Part shown: positions 55,472 through 64,000 of the stretch, piece after piece
Layout of the letters: each line of letters opens with the position of its first letter
Position numbering within the stretch: the first letter of the stretch is position 1
Source of the DNA: Bryobacteraceae bacterium
GTDB taxonomy: Bacteria; Acidobacteriota; Terriglobia; Bryobacterales; Bryobacteraceae
DNA length: 64,000 nt
Direction: 5' to 3'
Assembly: GCA_026129905.1 (NCBI GenBank)
Contig: JAHCHE010000030.1
Span: forward strand, 47,686-111,685
Program-made: the position numbers and the translations under genes
The notes under the pieces: generated by a model
Database searches by the model: none
Told to the model about the DNA's origin: nothing
Seen by the model: the letters and a program-made list of their open reading frames with translations, nothing else

Positions 55472-56551
55472 TTGCGGATTCTGGGGATCGAGACCTCGTG
55501 CGATGAGACGGCGGCGGCCGTCGTCGAAGACGGGGAGCGGATCCTGTCGAGCGCCGTCGCGTCGCAACTGGCGACGCATGGGCCGTACGGCGGCGTCGTG
55601 CCGGAACTCGCCTCTCGCGAGCACCTGCGCGCGATCGTGCCGGTGGTGCGCGCCGCGCTGCGCGATTCCTCGACGGAGTTCACGGACCTGACGGCGATCG
55701 CCGTCACCCAGGGGCCGGGGCTCGTCGGGTCTCTTCTGGTCGGGATGACCTACGCGAAGTCGCTGGCTTTTGCGCTGGGCATTCCGCTGATCGGCGTGAA
55801 CCACATTGAGGGTCACATTCACGCGGTGCTGATCGAAGCGCGGCAGCGGGGCGAGGCGATCGAGTTCCCCTCGCTGGCGCTGGTGGTGAGCGGCGGACAT
55901 ACCCACCTGTTCGAGATCAACGCGGAGATGACATACCGCCTGCTCGGCAAGACGCGCGACGACGCGGCGGGCGAGGCGTTCGACAAGGTGGCCAAGCTGC
56001 TGGGCTTCGGCTATCCCGGCGGTCCGGTGATCGACCAACTGGCGCCGTTCGGCAGCCCGAAAGCGGTTCGCTTCACGCCGGCCCGCATGAAAGGCAACGC
56101 GCTCGACTTCAGCTTCAGCGGGTTGAAGACGGCGGTGCTGCGCTGGTTCGAGGCGCGCGACATGGCGGAAGAGGTTAAGCGCCGCCGGGCCTTGTTGCGT
56201 TCGAACCCGCGGCCCACGCCGGAGGAGTGGCTTGCCGTGACGCCGCGCGAGACGCTCGATCTGCTGGCGTCGTTCCAGGCGACAGTCATCGAGGAGCTGC
56301 TGCGGAGAGCATCGGCCGCGGCCGAGGAGATCGGGGCGCGGTCGCTGATCGTCTCGGGCGGCGTGGCGTGCAACTCGGGACTGCGCGCGGCGGCGCAATC
56401 GGCGGCCCTGCCATGTCCGGTCTACTTTCCGTCGCCGAAGTTGTCCACGGACAATGCCGCGATGATCGCGGCGGCGGGCTTCGAGAAGCTGCGGCGCGGG
56501 GAGCTGTCCGATTTCTCGATGCCCGCGAAGGCGAATTTGACTCTTGCCTGA
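55472..56551 (+). CDS. tsaD: tRNA N6-adenosine threonylcarbamoyltransferase
   Basis: This 359-residue ASKHA enzyme starts at a TTG, which fits the family N-terminus [19 protein letters not shown]. It transfers threonylcarbamoyl to A37 of ANN-decoding tRNAs with TsaB and TsaE. Conserved: metal-binding HxEGH in [32 protein letters not shown], and the late ASP-like [11 protein letters not shown] with [11 protein letters not shown] charged insert near 230-255 ([20 protein letters not shown]) is longer than in E. coli. tsaB and tsaE are not nearby. Confidence 0.97.
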   Translation: MRILGIETSCDETAAAVVEDGERILSSAVASQLATHGPYGGVVPELASREHLRAIVPVVRAALRDSSTEFTDLTAIAVTQGPGLVGSLLVGMTYAKSLAFALGIPLIGVNHIEGHIHAVLIEARQRGEAIEFPSLALVVSGGHTHLFEINAEMTYRLLGKTRDDAAGEAFDKVAKLLGFGYPGGPVIDQLAPFGSPKAVRFTPARMKGNALDFSFSGLKTAVLRWFEARDMAEEVKRRRALLRSNPRPTPEEWLAVTPRETLDLLASFQATVIEELLRRASAAAEEIGARSLIVSGGVACNSGLRAAAQSAALPCPVYFPSPKLSTDNAAMIAAAGFEKLRRGELSDFSMPAKANLTLA

Positions 56552-56572
56552 AGGACATTTTGTAATAGGCCC

Positions 56573-58639
56573 ATGCTCAGACGTCTGTTCTTCGTGGGGA
56601 TGCTTGCGTGCGCCGTCGTTTTCGGGGGCGTGCACCGGATTCACTTTGTCGAACGCTCGGATGTGCTCGACGGCAAGTCGATGGGACCGGCGGGTCCGTA
56701 CGAGCGCATCGTCGCCAAGGCGTACTTCGAGATCGATCCCAAGCTGGAAGCCAACCGGATCATCTCGGACATCGACCTGGCACCGCGAAATGAGCGGGGC
56801 ATGGTGGAGTTCTCGAGCGACATCTACGTCCTGAAGCCGACCGAGCCTGCCCGGTCGAACGGGACGATCCTGTACGAGGTGTCGAACCGCGGCGGGAAGG
56901 GCCTGCTCTCGATGTTCTGCTTCGGCGGCGGCGTGGATCCGCGCACCGAGGCGGATTTCGGCGATGCGCTGCTGCTGGAGCAGGGCTACACGCTGGTCTG
57001 GATCGGGTGGCAGTTCGACACGCCCGTGAAGAACGAACTGGTGCGCCTGTACCCGCCGGTGGCGAAGAACAAAGACGGGTCGTCGATCGAGGGCCTTGTC
57101 CGTGCGGAGTTCGTCTCCGACGAGAAGATCTTCAGCCACTCGCTGGCCGACCGGAATCATGTCGCGTACCCCGTGCTCGATCCGATGGACGCGTCGATCC
57201 AGATGACGGTGCGCGAGAACCGGGAAGCGCAGCGGCGGGTGGTTCCGCGCGAGCAGTGGCAATTCGCGCGGGTCGAAAACGGCAAGCCGGTTTCCGACGC
57301 GGCCAGCGTCTACATGAAGGCGGGGTTTGAGCCCGGCAAGCTCTACGAGGTGGTGTACAAGTCGAAAGATCCGGCGCTGGTCGGGCTTGGGCCCGCGGCC
57401 GTCCGGGACTTCATCTCGTTCCTCAAGTACAAGCAGCCGCCCGATCCCACCGGTCCGTTCGGCGCCAAGCCGATCTTCGTGCTCTCCGACATGCGGCAGC
57501 ACATGAAGCGAGCGATCGGATTCGGGACGTCGCAGAGCGGGCGCTTTCTGCGGACGTTCCTCTACTACGGCTTTAACCGGGACGAGGAAGGCCGTATCGT
57601 GTTCGACGGCGTCTGGTCGCACGTGGCGGGGGGCGGCCGGGGGTCGTTCAACCACCGGTTCGCGCAGCCGTCGCGGGATGGCCATCCGCACATGAACACG
57701 TTCTACCCGACCGACATCTACCCGTTCAGCGACGCCGATCAGGCCGATGCGGAGACGGGGCGGAACGAAGGCATTCTGACGCGGGCGCGGGCGGACAAGG
57801 TTGTCCCGAAGATCTTCTACACGAACAGCTCGTACGAATACTGGGGGAGGGCGGCGTCGCTGATTCACACGACGCTTGACGGCAAGCAGGACGCGGCGCC
57901 GGCGGACGGGACGAGGATCTACTTGTTCTCCGGCACGCAGCACGGGCCGGGCCGGTTTCCGCCGGCGAAGAACAAGACGCAGCACCTGGCCAACGCGAAC
58001 GATTACCGGTGGGCAATGCGGGGATTGCTCGTCGCCTTTAACCGCTGGCTGACCGACGGCGTGGAGCCTCCGGCGTCGAAATACCCGCTGCTCTCGAAGG
58101 GCGAACTGGTCGCGCCGGGCGCCTTGCGCTTCCCGAAGATGGCGGGCGTGGAAGTCCCGACGAACATCCAGCGGGCCTACCGGGTGGACTATGGTCCCGA
58201 GTTCCGTTCCAAGGGCATCGTCTCGATCGAGCCGCCGAAGGTGGGCAGGCCATTCGTGACGCTGACGCCGCAGGTGGACGCCGATGGGAACGAAATCGCC
58301 GGCATCCGGCTGCCGGTCGTGCAGGCGGCGCTGGGCAGCTTCACGGGCTGGAACCTGCGCGACCCGGCAATCGGCGCGCCCCAAGAGCTGTTCAGTATGG
58401 TCGGGTCGTACCTGCCGTTCGCCAGGACGAAGGCGGAGCGGGAGAAGAGCGGCGACCCGAGGCCGTCGGTGGAGGAACGCTTCGCCGGCCGCGAGGCGTA
58501 CGTAGCAAAGCTGCGTTCGGCCGCCGAGGACTTGGCGAAGTCGGGCTACATCCTCGATGACGACGTCTGGAAGATCGTGGAGACCGGCTCGGCGCAGTGG
58601 GACTTCGTGATGGGAACGCAGACGGCGGCCGGCCGGTAG
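56573..58639 (+). CDS. Secreted alpha/beta-hydrolase domain protein (PF20091-like)
   Basis: This 688-residue protein has a signal peptide (RRLFFVGMLACAVVFGG). An immunoglobulin-like N-part (VERSDVLDGKSMGPAGPYER) precedes a large hydrolase domain with candidate nucleophile Ser in GFGTSQSGRFLRTF. The acid and His are probably near YTNSSYEYWGR and FSGTQHGPGRF. The arrangement matches a family of large alpha/beta-hydrolase-domain proteins common in Acidobacteriota and Proteobacteria with few characterised members. No substrate can be given. It lies 21 bp after tsaD and may be read through from it. Confidence 0.75.
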   Translation: MLRRLFFVGMLACAVVFGGVHRIHFVERSDVLDGKSMGPAGPYERIVAKAYFEIDPKLEANRIISDIDLAPRNERGMVEFSSDIYVLKPTEPARSNGTILYEVSNRGGKGLLSMFCFGGGVDPRTEADFGDALLLEQGYTLVWIGWQFDTPVKNELVRLYPPVAKNKDGSSIEGLVRAEFVSDEKIFSHSLADRNHVAYPVLDPMDASIQMTVRENREAQRRVVPREQWQFARVENGKPVSDAASVYMKAGFEPGKLYEVVYKSKDPALVGLGPAAVRDFISFLKYKQPPDPTGPFGAKPIFVLSDMRQHMKRAIGFGTSQSGRFLRTFLYYGFNRDEEGRIVFDGVWSHVAGGGRGSFNHRFAQPSRDGHPHMNTFYPTDIYPFSDADQADAETGRNEGILTRARADKVVPKIFYTNSSYEYWGRAASLIHTTLDGKQDAAPADGTRIYLFSGTQHGPGRFPPAKNKTQHLANANDYRWAMRGLLVAFNRWLTDGVEPPASKYPLLSKGELVAPGALRFPKMAGVEVPTNIQRAYRVDYGPEFRSKGIVSIEPPKVGRPFVTLTPQVDADGNEIAGIRLPVVQAALGSFTGWNLRDPAIGAPQELFSMVGSYLPFARTKAEREKSGDPRPSVEERFAGREAYVAKLRSAAEDLAKSGYILDDDVWKIVETGSAQWDFVMGTQTAAGR

Positions 58640-58647
58640 CCGGATGT

Positions 58648-58653
58648 TAGAAT
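58648..58653 (+). promoter_or_regulatory. -10-like box TAGAAT before the Mrp-type ATPase gene
   Basis: TAGAAT ends 6 nt before the GTG at 58660; no Shine-Dalgarno fits between, so a leaderless start is plausible. Confidence 0.4.
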
Positions 58654-58659
58654 CGGGAC

Positions 58660-59490
58660 GTGGGTCCCGGTCATCAAGAACTTCCCAAGCAGCCAATCGA
58701 GGACGTTCAGCACGTCATCGCGGTGGGTTCTGGAAAAGGCGGCGTCGGAAAGACGACGGTGGCGGTGAACCTCGCCGTGGCGATGGCGTCGCTGGGGCAC
58801 AAAGTGGGGCTGATGGACGCCGACGTCTACGGACCCAACGTGCCGCGGATGATGGGCGCGCGCGCGGAGCCGATGGCGGCGGGCGAGAAGATCGAGCCGC
58901 TGATTCAGTACGGCGTGCGAGTGATGTCGATGGGCTTTCTGAATCCCACCGACCGCCCGCTGATCTGGCGCGGGCCGATGCTGCACAGCGTGGTGCAGCA
59001 GTTCCTGCGCGGCGTCAACTGGGGCCGGCTGGACTACCTGGTGGTGGACCTGCCGCCCGGTACCGGCGACGTGCAGCTCAGCCTGCTTCAGACGGCGCCC
59101 ATTTCCGGGGCCGTGGTGGTAACGACGCCGTCGGAGGTGTCGCTGGAAGACGCGCGCAAGGCGGTGATGATGTTCCGGCAGGTGCGCGCCGAAGTGCTGG
59201 GCATCGTCGAGAACATGAGCTACCTGATCGCCCCGGGCTCGGGGGAGCGCATCGACGTGTTCGGCACGGGCGGCGGCAAGCGAACGGCCGAGGAGATGGG
59301 CGTTCCTTTCCTGGGGGAACTGCCGCTGGACCCGGCGGTGCGGGTGGGCGGCGACACCGGCAATCCTATCGCTTTGCGGAACGGTTCGGATCCCAGCGCG
59401 GCGGCGTACCACGCGCTGGCCGAGACGACGATCAACCGGGTCCGGGAGACCGGCGGACCGCAGGGTCCATCCATGAGCATCGAGGACTGA
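58660..59490 (+). CDS. Mrp/ApbC/NBP35-family P-loop ATPase lacking the CxxC motif
   Basis: This 276-residue protein starts at a GTG. The deviant Walker A GSGKGGVGKTTV (about 23-34), VGLMDADVYGPN, LVVDLPPGTGDVQLS and the GEL-PLDP end define the Mrp family of Fe-S cluster carriers. The N-terminal MIP18-like domain of E. coli Mrp is missing. The place of the cluster-binding CxxC (after ENMSY) reads IAPGSGE, with A191 and S194 instead of cysteines. It therefore may not carry a cluster, or uses another site. It lies beside the convergent sdh genes, which need Fe-S clusters. Confidence 0.88.
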   Translation: MGPGHQELPKQPIEDVQHVIAVGSGKGGVGKTTVAVNLAVAMASLGHKVGLMDADVYGPNVPRMMGARAEPMAAGEKIEPLIQYGVRVMSMGFLNPTDRPLIWRGPMLHSVVQQFLRGVNWGRLDYLVVDLPPGTGDVQLSLLQTAPISGAVVVTTPSEVSLEDARKAVMMFRQVRAEVLGIVENMSYLIAPGSGERIDVFGTGGGKRTAEEMGVPFLGELPLDPAVRVGGDTGNPIALRNGSDPSAAAYHALAETTINRVRETGGPQGPSMSIED

Positions 59491-59506
59491 GGTTCGGCCC
59501 GTTGGG

Positions 59507-60273
59507 CTAGCCGCGGGAGGCGCCGGCGGGGCGGCGGGTCCAGCTTGCGCCGATGTAGTCGCGGAACATGCGGGCGATGTTCTCGAGCGTGATCTTCTTC
59601 GGGCAGACGGCTTCGCACTCGCCGACGTTACTGCACGCGCCGAATCCCTCGGTATTGGCCTGCGCCACCATGCGCAGGGAGCGCTGATGGCGCTCCGGCT
59701 CGCCCTGGGGAAGCAGAGCGAGATGGGAGATTTTGGCCGCGGTGAACAGGGCGGCGGAGGCGTTGGGACAGGCGGCGACGCAGGCGCCGCAGGCGATGCA
59801 GGCCGCGGCGTCCATCGAGAGTTCGGCGTTGTCTTTCGGAATAGGGATGGCGTTGCCGTCGGGCGCGCTGCCGGTGGAGACGGAGACGTAGCCGCCGGCG
59901 GCGATGATGCGGTCGAAGGCGCCGCGGTCGACCATGAGGTCCTTGATAACAGGGAAGGCCTTGGCGCGCCAGGGCTCGAGGTAGAGCTCCTCGCCATCCT
60001 GAAAATGGCGCATATGCAACTGGCAGACGGTGGTTCCGCGGACGGGACCGTGCGCCGTGCCGTTGATGACGAAGCCGCACATGCCGCAGATGCCTTCGCG
60101 GCAGTCGTGATCGAAGGCGACGGGATCCTCCCCTTTTTCGATGAGCCGTTCATTGAGGACATCGAGCATTTCGAGGAAGGACATGTGGGAGTTGATGTCG
60201 GGGAGCTCGTAGCGAACCATTTTGCCCGAACTCCGCCCGTTTTTCTGGCGCCAGATATGAAGAACGATGCGCA

Positions 60274-60274
<1 letters not shown>
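59507..60274 (-). CDS. sdhB: Succinate dehydrogenase/fumarate reductase iron-sulfur subunit
   Basis: This is 255 residues from the ATG at 60274, which overlaps the sdhA stop by one base (TAATG). The plant-type [2Fe-2S] motif [16 protein letters not shown], the first 4Fe cluster motif [12 protein letters not shown], and [14 protein letters not shown] for the remaining clusters are intact. It links the flavin of SdhA to the quinone site. It is the last gene of sdhC-sdhA-sdhB. The order and sequence type match the Bacillus/Bacteroides-type enzyme with a single cytochrome subunit. Confidence 0.95.
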
Positions 60275-62187
<1,913 letters not shown>

Positions 62188-62201
62188 AAAATCTCCGTAA
62201 T

Positions 62202-62882
62202 TCAGCGGATAAAGCCTGCAAGGATGGAGATTGGGATGGAAATATTGCCGACGAAGAGCGCGATGGCGAGCGCGACGGCGGCTTTCTGAACGATGGGCAT
62301 GTAGCGGGGATGGTGCAAGCCGGCCGACTGGAACATGCTCCAGGCGCCGTGGGAGACATGGTAGCCGAGGAGAGCCATGGCGACGATGTAGGCGACGGAC
62401 GTGGGAACATTCCGGAAGCCGGCGACGACGTTGTGGTAGACGTCGAGTTCGTGGTTGAAGCCGGGATGGAACCGGCCGACGGTAAGGTGGAGGACGTGAT
62501 AGACGATGAAAGCCGCCAAAATGGGACCGGTGACGATCATGGTGCGGGAGGCGAAGGTGGCCTTGACCCAACTCTGGCGGACGTAGCGGGAGGGGCGGGC
62601 GGCGCGGTTCATCAGCCATAGCTGGATGGAGGCCACGATGTGGACGACGACGGCCAGGAGGAGGAATCCGCGGACGAGCCAGAGCAAGGGACCCAAATCG
62701 TGGAGCTTATGGGCGTAGGCGTTGAGCGCCTCGCGTCCCAGGTAGATCTGGAGATTGCCGATCATGTGGCCGACGACGTAGAGCACAAGGATGGCTCCGG
62801 TGACGGCAATGAGGGCTTTCTTGCCAATGGTGGCCTCGTAGAAACGCAGAGTTCGCTGAAACGTGGATGCCATTGCGCTCAT
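62202..62882 (-). CDS. sdhC: Succinate dehydrogenase cytochrome b558 subunit
   Basis: This 226-residue protein has five membrane helices. The likely heme His residues are in [43 protein letters not shown] and [15 protein letters not shown], matching the di-heme single-anchor type (SdhC_b558/FrdC of Bacillus and Bacteroides). No SdhD is expected in this type. It is the first gene of the sdhCAB unit; ATG 62882 and ATG 62873 are both possible starts. A 65-bp gap separates it from the ABC permease gene on the same strand. Confidence 0.93.
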   Translation of the reverse strand: MSAMASTFQRTLRFYEATIGKKALIAVTGAILVLYVVGHMIGNLQIYLGREALNAYAHKLHDLGPLLWLVRGFLLLAVVVHIVASIQLWLMNRAARPSRYVRQSWVKATFASRTMIVTGPILAAFIVYHVLHLTVGRFHPGFNHELDVYHNVVAGFRNVPTSVAYIVAMALLGYHVSHGAWSMFQSAGLHHPRYMPIVQKAAVALAIALFVGNISIPISILAGFIR

Positions 62883-62947
62883 AACGATTCAAACCAAAGC
62901 ATAGATGCTATCAGATTTCGGGCTGCGGTTCTCCCGTGGAACGCGTT

Positions 62948-63778
62948 CTACAGCACATCGGCGAAGCCGCGTTTCAGGTGCCGGAACGTGAGGCCGCCGA
63001 GTACGAAGGCGGCGAGGGCGAAGGCCGCGAGGGCGAACACCTCTCCCGCCGAGGGCAGCCGAAACGAAAGCAACCGGTCGCGATAGGCGCGCACCAAGTA
63101 CGCCATGGGGTTCCAGTCGAGGAGGAACCGGACTCTTTCAGGATACGTCCGCGGAGCGATGAAGATGGGAGTGAGCCAGAACCATAGGGTGAGGACGACG
63201 GTGACGACCTGGGCGGTGTCGCGGACGTAGACGTGGAGGCCGGCGACGAACCAGCCGATGCCGATGGCGAGCATGGCGAGCAGGAGCATGTAGAGGGGCA
63301 ACAGAAGCACGGTGACGGAGAAGTGCTTAAGGGTGACGGCGACGGCGGCGATGACAATGGCGAGGGTGAACAGGTGTCCGACGAGGGCGGAGACGAAGAT
63401 GGAAACCGGGATCATCTCCGCCGGAAAGATGGTTCTGGTGATGAGGTTGGCGTGCTCGACCATGGACGAGGCCGACCGCTGCACGGTCTCCTGGAGCAGG
63501 AGCCAGGGCAGGAAGCCGCAGATGAGGAACATGGCATAGTTCTGGGTGACTTCGCCGCGGGGGAGCGAGACCTTGATGCAGATCTGGAAGACGAACGTCC
63601 AGCTCAGGAGGAGGACCAAGGGATGGATGAGCCCCCACAGCCAGCCGGCGGCGGAGCCGACATAACGCTGCTGGAAATCCCGCCGCACCAACTGATACAA
63701 CAGGGCGCGGCGCTCGACGAGGTTGCGGAAAAAGTAGCTTCCTGGGATGCGCATTCCGAAGCGCGTACCGAATTCCAT
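62948..63778 (-). CDS. ABC-2 type polysaccharide/O-antigen export permease
   Basis: This 276-residue protein has about six membrane helices. An amphipathic N-terminus with RRDFQQRYVGSAAGWLWGLI and HPLVLLLSWTFVFQ is the standard opening of Wzm/KpsM-like permeases, and VYVRDTAQVVTVVLTLWFWL with DWNPMAYLVRAYRD are conserved late motifs. It would pair with a Wzt/KpsT ATPase to export lipid-linked glycan; no ATPase gene is visible within the window, but upstream sequence is cut at the edge. An alternative start is the Met at residue 9. Confidence 0.9.
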   Translation of the reverse strand: MEFGTRFGMRIPGSYFFRNLVERRALLYQLVRRDFQQRYVGSAAGWLWGLIHPLVLLLSWTFVFQICIKVSLPRGEVTQNYAMFLICGFLPWLLLQETVQRSASSMVEHANLITRTIFPAEMIPVSIFVSALVGHLFTLAIVIAAVAVTLKHFSVTVLLLPLYMLLLAMLAIGIGWFVAGLHVYVRDTAQVVTVVLTLWFWLTPIFIAPRTYPERVRFLLDWNPMAYLVRAYRDRLLSFRLPSAGEVFALAAFALAAFVLGGLTFRHLKRGFADVL

Positions 63779-64000
63779 TCGTTAGGATATCGAACTCGGG
63801 CGGCGGGGCGAAGGCGGGGGGGTCCGGCTGCGGTGGCGCATCGGCTTCCGAAGCGGCGCTGTCCGTAGAGACGAGCGACAGAAGAGGCTGTTCCGGGCGT
63901 GGTTGTCGCGCGGCGCCGGAGGCCGGAACGCCGCAAGGCAGGCAATCGGCGGCAGGTTGCGGGGGCGCATCGGACGCCGGCGTGGCGAGGTTGTGCGGGA

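Noticed and set aside
55274..58696. A 1140-residue open frame on the - strand across tsaD and the PF20091-like gene
   Set aside because: Arg/His-rich, spans two well-supported + strand genes and the start of queA; no domain-like motifs.
63779..64000. Pro/Ala-rich minus-strand frame with repeated DAPPQP before the ABC permease
   Set aside because: The frame runs on into the permease gene as a shadow and has no start or end of its own inside the window; it might be the tail of an upstream gene, but this cannot be supported.

Overview
The window is a 64 kb piece of a high-GC chromosome that looks like an Acidobacteriota genome of the Solibacter/Bryobacter type. This is inferred from gene content: many secreted carbohydrate-active proteins, CRTAC1-like FG-GAP/ASPIC proteins, Tat-exported mandelate-racemase-family proteins, a PF20091-like hydrolase, and an sdhCAB set with a b558-type cytochrome. 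No rRNA, tRNA or CRISPR array was seen.

Layout. 1-8085 (+): a block for carbohydrate turnover (end of a glycoside hydrolase, NAD-dependent epimerase, GH20 hexosaminidase, kelch protein, enolase-superfamily dehydratase, metallo-beta-lactamase-fold hydrolase). 8086-13698 (-): a short relic that may come from an antitoxin, then a two-gene unit of a BcrAD/BadFG-type activase and its DUF2229/HgdB-like partner. 14041-21764 (-): a three-gene unit of TPR-ASPIC protein, membrane pentaheme cytochrome with TPRs, and FG-GAP/ASPIC protein. 22219-26113 (+): a signalling unit with a PAS histidine kinase, an Rcp1-like receiver and a receiver-ParA/CpaE-like ATPase, followed by a secreted nucleoside-hydrolase-like protein (26173-27294). 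27.4-30.4 kb: a small accessory islet with hicBA, a tyrosine recombinase with all catalytic residues, and a frameshifted gene resembling nucleoside-deoxyribosyltransferase/TIR-like proteins. 30635-40390: secreted or redox enzymes (Tat protein, membrane Fe-S oxidoreductase, tandem alpha/beta hydrolase, PQQ-type propeller with EF-hands, metallohydrolase, RspA/ManD-like dehydratase). 40529-43871: two fusion glycosyltransferases, probably for envelope glycans.

43864-63778 is mostly housekeeping: hrcA-grpE-dnaJ (no dnaK), a DegT/DnrJ aminotransferase, a GH3 glucosidase, NfeD plus SPFH protein, a SPOR protein, lipA, queA and tsaD (divergent), a PF20091-like hydrolase, an Mrp-type ATPase, sdhCAB, and a polysaccharide-export ABC permease.

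Recurring points. Many start codons lie only 6-15 nt after a TAnnnT -10-like box, which suggests leaderless or very short leaders. A palindromic intergenic repeat of about 80 bp occurs twice (13915-13994 and 24546-24621). Several proteins lack expected key residues: Mrp without its CxxC, GH3 with Glu where the nucleophile Asp is expected, and a receiver without its Asp. The parts most worth following up are the accessory islet with its single-base frameshift, the Kdo-transferase/sialyltransferase-like fusion, and the AT-rich palindrome at the aminotransferase start codon.
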